The notes under the pieces: model-generated
What the model saw: only the letters and a program-made list of their open reading frames with translations
The model's database searches: none
Told to the model about the DNA's origin: nothing
Shown here: one piece after another, positions 24,601-36,800 of the stretch
How the letters are laid out: each line of letters opens with the position of its first letter
Numbering within the stretch: the stretch's first letter is position 1
NCBI GenBank assembly: GCA_965644295.1
Contig: CBFFRP010000397.1
Location: forward strand, 1-64,000
Length of the DNA stretch: 64,000 nt
DNA from: Paraphysomonas bandaiensis
Lineage: Eukaryota > Chrysophyceae
Direction of reading: 5' to 3'
Made by a program: the position numbers and the translations under genes

Positions 24601-25284
24601 ACATCTTTCGGAGAGATGCAATCGCCGAGGTTTTCACCAGAAAGTCTACTAAATTCTAGAAGTCGAGAATGGGCGATACAACAGCTGTCGTCGAAATCTC
24701 GCTCTGTGGCCTACATGTACTATCGGTGTGATCGTCCTGAACGGGAAAAGATATTTCGCATCCTTAGTGCAGACAACTCTCTTGATGGTGTAGATGCCCT
24801 AGGCGCCTGTCACGGTACTGGAGAAAGAGATACACCACATGATAATCCCAATAAGCACATCAATGATAGATTCTCCTCGGACTATCTTGCGTCAGCTGTA
24901 AACTCTTACAGACATTATAAGTTCGTAGTTGCCTTTGAGAACACTATATTGGACGGTTATATAACAGAGAAGCTTACGAACGCTTACCTTGCAGGTGCTG
25001 TTCCAATATACTACGGCGCCCGCAATGTGAATTTATACTTTTCTGAAGACTCCATGATAAATTGTAACACGTTTTCTTCGCTTCAGCTTTGCGCTGATTA
25101 TATCTCGGAAGTGAATAGCAACGATGCATTGTATTTGTCGTTGTTGATGTCATCTCCATTTATTAATAGTACACAGTGGTGCAGGTTCTTTCAGTGGCAT
25201 CCCGACACTCATACGAGATGTTCACATAAATTCATAAGCAATTCTGTTTTAGATCTCAGGAATGCACTGAAAACTAAAGCTTGA
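21605..25284 (+). CDS. GT31-GT10 double glycosyltransferase
   Basis: Six exons (21605-22200, 22247-22389, 22436-22698, 22753-22983, 23112-23807, 23860-25284) join in frame, giving 1,117 residues. A membrane anchor (MYLLTFLLLSLVVSGVI, ~32-50) after a basic tail suggests a type II Golgi protein. Residues ~200-430 form a GT31 beta-1,3-galactosyltransferase-like domain: RTVIGIKSAALHLPQREML, then VVMSDDDVYI (the DDD metal/UDP site, ~305) and EDVTMAVWM. Residues ~430-650 are a divergent middle part. Residues ~660-1,117 form a GT10 alpha-1,3-fucosyltransferase-like domain with KFVVAFENTILDGYITEK and NAYLAGAVPIYYGA, the GDP-fucose signature. The donor sugars are UDP-Gal or a relative and GDP-Fuc by family. 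It may build a Gal-Fuc unit on a secreted glycan. The acceptor is unknown. Confidence 0.88.
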
Positions 25285-26420
25285 TATATTAAATGCTTCG
25301 ATAACTATTGATTTTTGTTTGAGCTGTTGAGTTTGCTTATTTGTAAGCAATAAAATGCTTCTTTTACGTTTTTAATAGTATAACGTCACTTGAAAAATGT
25401 TGAGTTTAGTTTATCGTATCAACTTTTGACGTAATGGATGGTGAAATAACACTTGAGTAACTGAACTTGAACTCAGACAGTAATTAATTGTTAAAATTAT
25501 GATCGTCATCTCTCATCATTCATTGATATTCTCTGCAATTATATTCTCTCAACTACCAACAATCACTATTAGGATTCATTGATTCACGTATATCCCTTAA
25601 CGCGTGAATACAACACAATATACAATGAAATATCACATAGACTGAATAATTACCAAACTATATATGATACGCAACTGTACAAGATACGCACACGTGTGTG
25701 GTGCTAACGCTCTGCTCAAACGTGTCTTGCTATTGTACTATTAGGCCTTACCTTTCAATCTTTATCTCTAATAATACCAAGTGTATCTACTAAATACCAA
25801 GACTAGCTTTAAATCTTATTTATCACTATTATCAGATTTTAGATAGATACGATATTATACAGTCTACAGTCAATATATTTCAGTTTCACTACATAATTCA
25901 TATTATCATTAGTTCATTTTATACTGTTAACCAGTACTGTATTTTCTTCAAGTAATGGTCATAATTCAAAATACGTTAGAACTACAGCTTTTGATTGCTC
26001 ACAAGTAGTGAATGTCTAATTATTCGCAATAGGCGTTTAAGAGTCAGAACTAATTTAGCATTGCAGTTTAACTAACCAGTGGTAATAGTGAATGTCTTGT
26101 TTTGAGTCAGAACTAATATAAGTAACGAAAGCTGCTTGTTCGCGACCCAAGTAACAAGGTGTAACCACTTTTAGCAAAGCAAAACCAGTGCGCAAGCAGA
26201 ATGTTGATATAAAGTCAAGGAAATACCAAAACCTAATGGTTCTTTTATGATGGTCGGAATACGGTATAACTATGCACAATAAGTATATATTGAATGTCTT
26301 ATTATTTAGCAATAGGCGTTGAAAACCTGCACTAATTAGTGACTAGAAGAATACTAGACATACTATTTAGACCTCTACCCGTCACTAATCAATAATTACA
26401 CAACCTCTTTTATCCTACTA
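25285..26420. repeat. Reverse Copia LTR and LINE/SINE tail repeats
   Basis: A forward LTR start occurs at about 25325 (GTTGAGTTTGCTTATTTG). A reverse LTR covers about 25480-26010 (CAATATATTTCAGTTTCACTAC, CTACAGCTTTTGATTGCTC). From 26010 two overlapping copies of a tail-flank repeat follow (AGCAATAGGCGTT, near 26025 and 26310). A diverged structured tail lies at 26120-26175. No gene. Confidence 0.55.
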
Positions 26421-27263
26421 TTTAACGCTACAGAAGCTGCTTTTGTGCGTCGCCGCGAGCACCAAGGTGCAACCACTTCTGTTCTTTTAGTGTGTGTGTT
26501 ATAAGGCTCGCCATGCTCGTGTGTCCTGTGACTCACCGGCGCGTGTGATCTGGAGGTCTCCCCTTGGGATGAGACTCCACTGGGTTAGGAGGGGGCTCAG
26601 GGTTTTGTATTATTAAGTTCCAGAGTGTAGCGAGTTCTAGGTGGGTGGGCTGTGAGTTGGATAGAGCAGTGGGATGAGGCGTTGAATGTGTGGGCACTGA
26701 TGCTGTGCTCTTTTTGGACCTCTGGAGTAGATGGAGTTTCCGGAGACGGCGTCTTTGGGGGGGTCTGGACGGTGATAAAGTTATTTGGATTAGGTCGGTG
26801 GAATATGTGTGTGAGGCGGAAGGTGGCGCAGTCACGGGTCTTCTGTGGACCCCTATAGTAATTGTAGCACTCTCGGACGTTTACATGGCTGACTCCTCTT
26901 TTCTGACGCGGTCGCGGGGGTAACCTAGGAATTCCTTTGTGCAGAGTGATGTAACGGCGGCCGCGATCCTGTAACATTAGTAGCTTCGCTGCAGCATAAA
27001 GCGGTTAAAGTAGATCAATAACCGCTTTTTCTAGGTGTCGAAGACTTTTCTAGTTGTGTGTACACGTGGTCTCCAAAGACCGTTTCAAGTTGGGCTGTTG
27101 TGATGGTTCTCTCTACCTGCGGGATGGAGAGATTCCAGGCCCTACTGGAGAGTCTCTGTAGCGCATTTGTGACCCAGTGGGGTTGGGTCTGCTCTATTTG
27201 TATTTGTTGGAGAGCATTTTTGTGCCTTTGAAAGGCAGTCTCCCTTATCTGGGTGATGCACAA
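26413..27263 (-). mobile_element. LINE 3' end fragment, reverse orientation
   Basis: Minus-strand reading gives pieces of the LINE C-terminus and 3' region (AVFGDHVYTQLE-like wording matches the other copy at 16230-16440). The structured tail is at 26413-26483 with outer stem CAGAAG/CTTCTG. Only the last part of the element is kept. Confidence 0.65.
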
Positions 27264-27574
27264 AATAAGTAACTATGAACATTTAACAATATGTTGTAAA
27301 GATTATTATTTATAATATTTTTTATTACTTTCTTATACGTACTATTTCTCAGTTTTACAGCAATGATGTGATTATTGTTGTGTGTTGATGTGGTTACTAC
27401 TGTATTAACTGTGTATTATAATGGTAGTAGTCAAGAAGAGGTGCAACGGAAAGAAGAATTCGTGACGACTAATCCGGCGACGACCCAGAGAAAGAGGTAC
27501 CACTACGAAAGCGCAAGGGCAGGGTATGTAACACTGTTCATAAAGATGGTGGCGGGGTCGTCGAATTCCAGCAG
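27264..27574. other. Intergenic, nothing recognised
   Basis: AT-rich up to 27360, then a short open frame without a known domain (27375-27629) that runs into a SINE-like copy. Confidence 0.4.
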
Positions 27575-27840
27575 AAAATCCGGATGCTTGACTTCAGTAG
27601 GTTGCCCAATACCCCGCGGATGCCCTTGAGGTGGGCCCATCCACGGATGTCTGTTTATTCGTCAGGACCCAAAAAGACGTCTACTACTCAAGTTATATTT
27701 TAGTGTTCCTTGTACCATACAAGCATTCGGCTATGTATGGGCAGAACGATATAATTATATTTATGCTCCATAATAATGGGCTGACTATATATATTATGCA
27801 GCTTACATTAGTTTCCCGGAGAAATATCTCGCGGGACAAA
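27575..27840 (-). repeat. SINE-like element (copy 2)
   Basis: Shares GATGCTTGACTTCAGTAGG, GATGCCCTTGAGGTGGGCC, AAGACGTCTAC and TTAGTTTCCCGGAGAAATAT with the copies at 46-421 and 60388-60755. It carries an insertion or duplication of the CAGAACG...GGGCTGAC stretch. The tail is not present. Confidence 0.65.
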
Positions 27841-28309
27841 TTAACATTTTAGAAATACTCGTAGAATATAATATATATAATTTTATAGCTTTCTTTCAAG
27901 AGTCCCAAATTTGAAAATTTTCCCCACGGTTGTCTTATTATATAAGGTTGCTTTTAGAGAGAACAGCACGAAAAGGTGCGAGTTCGACTTTTTGTTGAGG
28001 GTTTGAATCCCCCTTCTTGTAAAATGGAGCTTTGGTATAGATTCTTTCGTATTAATTATAATATTATTATACAAAATGTATAATATAATATATATATTAT
28101 AGTTATATACTTCTTCTACGCTCTTAAAAAAGTAGGGTCTAGCAAAATAAATTTTTGACCAGATTACCCCCATCATATGACCTGCAGGTTTGGTCTTTGC
28201 CATATATATAATATTATTATATATAGTAGACTTTACACTGTATGTCATACAGACAGTCTTTATACACTGTATTGCTGTTGTACGCAATCGAAAGCTGCAG
28301 TTCTAAGGT
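27841..28309. other. Very AT-rich non-coding stretch
   Basis: Long TATAATAT runs near 28060-28110 and 28200-28230. LTR-like wording near 28270 (GTACGCAATCGAAAGCTGCAG) suggests a diverged LTR. No gene. Confidence 0.4.
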
Positions 28310-28494
28310 ACTTCGGAGTATGTTGTAGTTAATACCAAAACTCTTCAGGTAATATTTTAAGGCAAAATAATTGATTGTTTTTAATACGGCCTATTTGTAC
28401 TGGGTTGCACCTCTAAACCGCTCAATCAACCATCAACCCAGCAACGATGTCGCTAATATATCTAATAGCTCTTTTTCGGAGATATTACATCGTA

Positions 28495-28835
28495 AGGAAC
28501 CCTCAACAAAGTCGGACTCGCACCTTTTCGTGGTGTTCTGGGGGATAAGTACCGGAGAGATTCTCTCTGGGAAACTAACGTGAGCCGCAAACATAGTCAG
28601 CAGATATTGTTCTGCCCACTCATAGCCAAATGCTTGTGTGATACAAGGGACTCTATAAAGTGTCACTTGTGTAGACGTCTTTGGGCCCTGACGAATAAAC
28701 AGGCATCCGGGAATGGGCCCACCTCAAGGGCATCCGGGACAAGGCCCACCAGAAGGATAACCGGGGTATTGGGCTGCCTGCTGAAGTTAAGCATCCGGGA
28801 TGTTCACCTTAAGAACTCAAAACACCTGAAGTCAG
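28495..28835 (+). repeat. SINE-like element (copy 3)
   Basis: Head CCCTCAACAAAGTCGGACTC at the left, then GGGGGATAAGTACCGGAGAG, TGAGCCGCAAACATAGTCAG and GACGTCTTTGGGCCCTGACG. Towards the end it has CTGCTGAAGTTAAGCATCC, which includes GAAGTTAAGC, identical to the A-box word of many 5S rRNA genes. A partial internal duplication (GGGCATCCGGGA near 28710-28745) is present. The structured tail is lost. Confidence 0.65.
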
Positions 28836-28879
28836 CAGATGTCAGGTATATCAACATTCTGCTTGCTCCCTGCGTTTGC

Positions 28880-29530
28880 TTTGAGTGATTGATGCTGAGT
28901 ATGAGTTCACATTATTCGGTATCTGTGTGGCCAATGACCGAGGTAATGCGTCAAACTTTCCTCATGGATGCATGGCAATGGCAATGATGTGATTAGACCT
29001 GTCATGTCTTCTCACACGTCTACTGCCTAGTCTTGGTTTCTCCTGACCCAGGTCATTGAGATTATATCAAGGCTCTGGCACTGTTCTCCAAGCAGTGTCA
29101 GGTACATTTGTGGTGCTTTTATGTTATTCTTGCTTAGTAGGTTTTCATCCGAGCGGGGAAGGTGCACGGTTTCCTACTAGTGTAAGTCACTCGGGAGAAG
29201 AGTGCAAGGTGGATGCATGTGCTGGACGAGTGCACACAATGGAGGGAAGACATTGGAGTCAGCTTGAATTTGTAACAGATTTTGGTAGATGTCTGTTTCA
29301 TGCGTCAGTGTGCAAAATTGCACCAGTGAGACCGCTTCGTGACCGTGGGAGGACCCGGCGCTATAGAGCTACTTTATTCTCCCTTCCAGACTACCTGCTG
29401 CTGTGAACACCACCTTGAAGAGGGCCCTAAAGATCTGCCGCATATACAGGAGACATATGCCGAAGACACCGACCGCAAGTTGTTTGTGTTAGGACAAGTA
29501 GATTGGGCAGGAGCGTATGATCCGGCTTAA
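28880..29530 (+). other. Unrecognised open frames, possible gene remnant
   Basis: Two overlapping open frames (29056-29406 and 29339-29530) have fairly complex, non-repetitive composition, for example YEFTLFGICVANDRGNASNF upstream and KLFVLGQVDWAGAYDP at the end. I could not join them by a convincing intron, and I do not recognise a domain. It may be a decayed gene or a piece of a larger one. Confidence 0.25.
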
Positions 29531-30617
29531 ACACGCAACTCGTCGTATGCCCATGTAGCTAACTAAATCGTGTTGTATAGTTGAACACTTGTCGGTGCAT
29601 GCAATAGTAACTAGATGAGAGTCATGTTATGCCTAGTGTCGCGCGAGTTGTTAGGTTGGTCGCGGCAACGCACAAGCTTGCGCTTCTTAATAATCAGATT
29701 TTCAATACATCGTAAGGAAGAAGCATGTCCTTCTCTCGAAAGCTTCTTGGTGCATTTGATTACTTCGAACCGATAAAATTTTGGATGCAGTTTCCAGTCC
29801 GAACTATCATGCATGTTATTATCCAAAATAAACAATTTTGTAGGATCATGGCTTATAAACAAAGAACTGATCAGAGTGTATACTCAACAGTCAAACATTT
29901 ACTATTGTGTTGTCTCTCTACTTGCAATCTATTTTATCAGATTTTAGATATAGTCATGATCGTATTTCAGTTTTACTATAATAGAATTCATAATATCATA
30001 TATATATTATTAGTTCATGAAATAAATGTAATACTGTTACCCACTACTGTGTATATTCTTTAAGCAACAGCCAGAACTCAAACCTTAGATATATTAGCGA
30101 TATCGTTGCTAGGTTGATGGTTGATTGAGCGGTATTCTCTGGTCTTAAAATATTACCAGAAGAGTTGGTATTAACTACAACATACTTCGAAGTGCGTACT
30201 TGCTTGTAAGCTTTTTGCTAGTAGTTATCCTGGATTCTGTGTAGCAATGAAATGTAGAATCTACAAAAATACAACAGCAGGAATAGGCATTAAATATTAT
30301 GCACATATAACGCTGTTAAAGCTAAATAATATAACTTGTAAGAAAAATATTTTAGTTTGTGATCGATGTGTTGCTACAAATAACCTACAACACAACCTTC
30401 TTACTATCTCTCCGAATATGTATAATTCAGCAATACATAGTGCCTTCAAAAGCCCAAATTAATAATAGTTGGTATGTGGAGCGATACACCGTCTCAGCTG
30501 TACAACCCCAAAAATGGCGGAGTTGGAGGATCCCCACGGATGTGTGTAAACAAATGACAGCACAACACCACAAAATGATAAAGTTGGCCCTTTAACTTTT
30601 TCTTACTCAAACTGCAA
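29531..30617. other. Non-coding with LTR scraps
   Basis: A reverse LTR-like segment is visible at about 29920-30075 (ATTTCAGTTTTACTAT, GTTACCCACTACTGTG). The small open frames here (29611-29862 minus, 30247-30595 plus) carry no known domain. Confidence 0.4.
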
Positions 30618-30852
30618 ATGTATCTAACCACCATACTATTAATAGCTTTTGCTGGACTTGTCTTTTCAAAGTCTATAACATTTGGCGGTGTTGGCCACCT
30701 ATCTATAACATGGTATTCCAATACCTGTTGTGATACCTATCAGGTAAGTATAGACTAAACGTACCACTACAAAACTCCTTTAGCTGCAACGCATTCCATA
30801 CTACTTCACTAAGTATATACACATGTATGTTCATTACAAGAATATTCAGTGA
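30618..30852 (+). CDS. Possible small secreted peptide
   Basis: Two exons, 30618-30743 and 30784-30852, with a 40-nt GTAAGT...TAG intron, give 64 residues. The N-terminus is a good signal peptide (MYLTTILLIAFAGLVFS). A short segment with a vicinal Cys pair (SNTCCDTYQ) and a Tyr/His-rich tail follow. No family is recognised. It is convergent with the SGNH hydrolase gene, whose stop codon lies only 60 bp away. Support is limited to the signal peptide and a clean intron. Confidence 0.3.
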
Positions 30853-33800
30853 ATTCTAAAACCGGGGCAAATCCAACACTAATACGCGGAAAAGTCAAAA
30901 ACTTACATACGATTAGTCCCACATCAGAATATGAGAAATTCCAGGCTTCGCTCTCAATTCGTTTAACTTTGCCCTTAATCCCAGAACATGATGGCCTTCA
31001 GGAATATTTTTTAATTGTATACATCCCGAAACAACATGCAAATCAGTCCATAAATGCCTGTCCTCGGACGGTATGTAATTAGAGAGTCTGTCATCAGGTA
31101 CGTTTAAGTCCACCGTGAACTCAGTAGCCAGCATAAGATTCTTGAAATGATATCCACATACCATTATGCTCTTGTAGTTGTTTATTTGAAACTTGATAAA
31201 CAATTCTCCTGCGCTACGAAGCTGTGCAGTGTATCCCGGTCTGAGCTCAAGGTGCGTTTCGTCAGGAAACACTTTATACTTGTACTTTTCAAAAAAATCG
31301 GCATGATCATATGTCCATTTATGGGTTCCAACTATTAATTCCGACAATGACATATTGGCAGCATAGTGAGGGTGGTAGTCCGTGAAGCACTTGGGTTTAT
31401 TTTCACAAAAGTAAGGGGTGTCTTTATCAATGCCGCAATGCAGGGGAGGTGGTACCTAGGACACTTCTGTAAGTTAGTTCATATGTGGTATCGCAAACTC
31501 ACTTTGGTACTCGTGAAAAGTTTGCTGTGTTCCAATGTGTACTCTGCACATTGTCACAATAGATTACACAACTACGTGTACTATTATATATTTCCTACTT
31601 TTAAGTAATGCGTTTCGATTGGTCTCCCCTTCTATTAGGTCGTCCTGCACAGTATACAAGGCATCCAGGAACACAAGAGTATATAGCCACGAAATCAGTT
31701 CGCCCCTAAAGAGATGTCCTGCTCTGGTAGGGTGCCAACTCGCACCTTTTCCATGTGGATTTCCATATCTGCGTAAGTATTATACGAATTGATACATCCG
31801 GATTTCTTACTCATTGTTCTCCTTTGATGAAAACCGCAGCATACTGCAGTTTCTAAAGAAGAATTGCAGATTACATTTTTGGGGAGTAGATCCAAACTCA
31901 TCACAAGCTTTGTCATGTTCGACATCCCATCCAGAGATGCCGCTCACAGCAAGGGGAGCCCCACTCTTCTGATAGGAGTATGCGGATTCTGCAAACCTCC
32001 TGGCAGTGGGTCCAATTTTCTCAAAGGACCGGAAAAACTGTGCTCTCTGTTCCCGCACATCATCCCGAGAAGGTTTCCACGGGTTCATTCCAGCCGATTT
32101 CTCTGTCCATTCCTGAAAGTATGGTTTACGTCAACCAAGAGAAATACATTGGGCTGTAACACTCCACCTCGGAAGAGTAAGGTGGCGTGTATTTTGACGG
32201 TGGACACCCACCACCTATGGAGCCAGTTCCTGATGGAGAGTAATACACTGATCCGGGATTACGGGACCATAATGCAAATCGTGCCGCCATTTCAAAGTAC
32301 CCTTCGTTGTGACCACAGTTGAAAGACTGTTCCCTGTAGAAGCTACGTCACCGCAGAGAGGTACCAAAACCTATCACAACCTACCATCCAACAAAATCTG
32401 GATCATATCCACCCATAGCCTCATAGCAATAGTCAGAGGGAAAACATTGGTTATTCCCTTGGGCGATGTTCCGGACCTTCAACTCGATGCCAGCCGCCTG
32501 CAAAGCGGGGGCCATACGGCGCCGCAGGACCTCCGGGTAGCTCTGTTGGTACAGGTTGTCGTGGCCAGCAGTTACTGAAGAGCCACCAAATACCATAACG
32601 TACTGGGAATTATCAGTCACAATCTTTTTCGCGAATTGCCACTTGATAATATCATAACTCTTCCTGTAAAACTTGAAAATTAGAACACTGAAATAAATAC
32701 TTTATCACATACTCATCAATATTTTGGGCAAGATAAAAAAGCTGCCGCCCCCACTTCGAGAACAACTGCAGACATGACTTCAGAGCACTATCACATAATA
32801 TACACGTGGTTAACCTCATATCTATTGTATATCAAGCTCAATGACTCCTGGGAGAGCCTTACAGCGTTGTTCAGGTCAGCTTCAAACTAAGAACAGTTCA
32901 GTGGAAGATATCATGCGGACTTGACTTCAAGTTTACCTCAGATAGGGAGCGGTGGGAATTGCTGCGTCTACCTGACACGCTTGGGAATATTGCAACTAGA
33001 ACCATGACTATCAATCGGAGTAGCTGTGTCATCTCACTATCTAATCTCTGACGACACTCGTGCTGTAATGTTAGAGAACACGTGCTCCGTAAATGATCAA
33101 TCTACTGACATATTCGACTTAAATTATATCCGACTGATTTGATTTGTTTCCTGTTGCCAATTGTCCACTTGCTCATAACTGTTGATGTATATGCATGTGT
33201 GTGTGCTGTGTTGTGGTATGTGTACTACTTCCTACTGATACCACCACAGACTGTTGTCCATTTCACACCTCCACTATACCGTATACATACACTACGTATA
33301 TATTGCATGTTGGTCAATATTGTAGGATTGTAGGTGTATTTCGTGTATTTCACAAAAATGTGGCTTTTTACACAAGGGGTGCAAAAGTCACTTTTCATCA
33401 GTAAAAAAGCGATGACTTTTGCAGTGAGAAAAACGATGGATTTGCACAACTGGCAGCATTGCTCTCCTCATGTTTGCTTCCAGATCTAGCTAGGAATTCC
33501 TAGGAAGTAGATTCCGCAACTCAGGAAAATAGGATGGATAATAAGCTCCTTGCGCCAGTACAAGATTAAAGAAAAAATGATAAGATTTCTTCGAAATCTG
33601 AACCTATGCTAGGGTAGTAATGGGGAATTTGCAGATTGTCATCAAAGGTGCCTGCAGAAATATTAAATATCACTAATTGACATACCTTTTTGCAACTAAT
33701 GTTTTGTAGAGTGACACGTCCAGCTCCATTAAGGCGCACCTTTGCTGAATCTTATGAAGTCGGAATCAAGAAGGAGTTTCCGGTAAAACGCAGTGGGTTA

Positions 33801-36800
33801 TTCAACAAAGGTTTGCAAAGCGTAATAGCATGCTACTCCCACGTGTAATGTCCTTTCTTTTTTAGAAGTTACTAACTACTGTGTTACTCCCTCGGGCAAC
33901 ATTATTTATCTTACTGATGGACTTGTGACCGAAATAAGTGAGAAGTACGAAGAGAACGACGGGGAGCCTCTGCGTGTAATGTTTCGTAAAGACGAATTTG
34001 ATGATGATTGTAACTTCATCTTCCTTTTCCTTTGCCTACCGTGTATTATTCTTGGATTGTTATCTGGAGAAAATCGATCTCAAACACAGGCAAATTATTC
34101 ATGTGGATGTTGCTTTGGTTATACATGGTGTAATTGCTGTCTTGAAAATAAAATTACCGATCCTATTCTAATGGCGGACGGTCTTTGGTTTGGAAGGAGA
34201 GATGTACAACATCCAACTGAGTCTTGTTGTTCTTCAATTGGGTGCACCAAAGTATTGGATCGTGAAAGTGCTAATATGATTATGGAAATGATACCATCGA
34301 AAACTACGTGCCGTGACGCTATTACTCATGAAATGATAGTAAACCCTTTCAATCGAGCACATTTTGTTGCTCCTGAAGTCATATGCACAGCGTTGAGATC
34401 TTCTGCAGCAAATTCTGTGGCCGATTCCGTGCCGCTTGCTAACCCGAATAACGTTGTCGTGGAGAGCTTTGAAATGGTGTCACGAGATGCGTAAGAAATA
34501 AGAGTAGGGTTGAACATTTCTCCAGAAAGTGTATCATTAAATATCAAATGAAAATGTCGTCAAGTGCAGCATAATACGTAATAACATTAATTGAGGTTCT
34601 AACATACATGGACATGTATGACCATATGTGCCTTCCTTTCTTCTATTTATTCACTACATTCTACTTTAAAAGTTCGTAGTCCTACAACTCCAATATATCA
34701 TTGATACGGTCGTGAATCTTGAAAGATCCTCCACTTTCATCAAATAGACGTATGTTATCATCTTGATCTTTCAAATCATACTTATAATTCACCATTAAGC
34801 CTGCGGCCGATATTAGACACGGAAAGTATTGACGTTTTACTTGTACCAGCACTGGTGCTTATTCCTGTGTGCGAGGTGTTGGCGAGCCAATTGAGTTGGT
34901 ACAGAGAGGCGCCATTTCTCAGGTGAAATCTTGCAACAGCATCTGTATGTCATTATCTTAACAATAACAAGCCGCTATCATTCTACGACTAACCATAAGG
35001 AAGCTGTCCCTTGCTGCGGGAGCCAACCTTTTCATGTACTAGGTAGTGAGCGCATAGCCAGGTCACCTGGGGAAAGTGAGGAAAATAGCAATGAACAAAA
35101 ACAAGTTTTTATAAATTACCGGTGCTTTCAGTTCAGCACAAAGTACTTCATCGTTATGCCATCCTTCTGAGTCCAGGAGTTCATATAGATCTGCCAGTAA
35201 TTTTCTTGTTTCAATGACATATTCTGCTTCTTCTGATTGGCCATTTCGTCCAAGGGTAGCTCGAAGGGACTCGAACAGGAGTCGAGGTATAGGGTAGACC
35301 AACTTCCCCTATACTCAGTGTTATTTCGTTATTTCACCCATCTGGAAATACCTCCATAGATCTCTTCCGTAACCAATTCATAAACCCTGGAATAGGAGAG
35401 AGGGTGCAGTGTGTGGTTACCGAGGGGTGCAGTCTTTGAATTTCATGGGCAGCACGTTTCAGAAGATTCGCCGCCAAGTCAAGACCTCCTACAGCAAAGT
35501 ATATGTAGCACATGAGATAATAAACTACAATTGGTGCACCACAACGAAACAAGCAAACTCACCCAATGAGGAATGTGGGGAATTGACAGAGTAGTACATA
35601 GCGCAATGCGGATTCTCGAGCTCCTGACTTCCGTATATATCCCTGACTACAGGTCAACGAAAATAAACTAAACGTATGATGTAAAACTCTACCGCATTGA
35701 TATCACGATATCAGACGAGAGAGCAATATGAACGAAGGTTAGAGGATCATGGGGTAGACTAAAAGAAAAAGTAGTATATTTAGAACTGTCATATATATAT
35801 ATACAAGACACGCCATCAACCTCGGGTGAAAGAGAGCAAAACACCTCCGACCATTGGACAAACGATTTTTCATTTCAGATAGCGCCCGAATGCGATGTAC
35901 GGCCTCAGCATTGGCGATGTTCTGAAGTACCAATCCGCTAGACGATTCAAACGTTATGCGCTGAAGAATCAGGGCATTGTTGCAAAACACTGCAGACAGC
36001 CAAGCCTGAAGAAACTCGTTCAAACTCTTCAATCCTACATGTGACAAAAACTCTATATCTTCAGATGCCCGTGCATGGGACAATATCTTTTGTACATCAG
36101 ACCGAAGGGTCATAGCGAATCGGATCCCACTATTTGAAACAAGAAGTGCAGATGTAAGTAGTTTGGACCTTTCAGGTGAAAGTTCATTAGAAGAGGAGAG
36201 AATATCACTCATACAAACGCGCTTTTTCGAACTAAAATCAGTAAGGCGAAGGTAGTTATCGACCCACATCGAGAGCTCTGCATTGGTTGGCTTGCTTTTT
36301 CTATGCAAAGACCAGTCACAGTATCCACAAAACCATCTTCTAATACCCTCACTCTTACGAGTGTAGGACAACAAACCTACACATTGTCGTTGCATTATTA
36401 CAACTAACAAGTCTTCTATGGCCGAGTGAATACATATAGCATCCTTGCATTTCGATAAATCATACCAGCTTGGGCGGAGTTTTCAGCAGGTTAATTCTAT
36501 TTTGCTAAAAAAACGGGAGTTTTAGCATTCTTTTGAATACGTAAAAGTTACAGTAAGTTGGTTCGGATATCGCAATGCAGTGGAGTATTCAGTGTATATG
36601 ACCGACACTCTGTATACAAGACGATAGAGATGATTGTGGAATGCATAATTAACGCATGCGATACGTTGACTGATAATCACTTGATGATAACTACATTTCT
36701 ATTGCTTGTAGTGCTACATTGTGTACGTAGCTCTTCTATAATGTCTGAAACAGTTACTAGAAATGAACAATGGACAACTCTGAATGTTGCTCTGGTGCAG

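Larger units (their letters stand above)
28310..30200. repeat. Inverted repeat pair enclosing 1.6 kb
   Basis: 28310-28465 and 30085-30195 are inverted copies of each other. Both contain TATGTTGTAGTTAATACC, CGCTCAATCAACCATCAACC and ATCGCTAATATATCT, read in opposite directions. The left copy has about 45 extra bases. Between them are a SINE-like copy and unrecognised open frames. It could be a DNA element or two independent insertions. Confidence 0.55.
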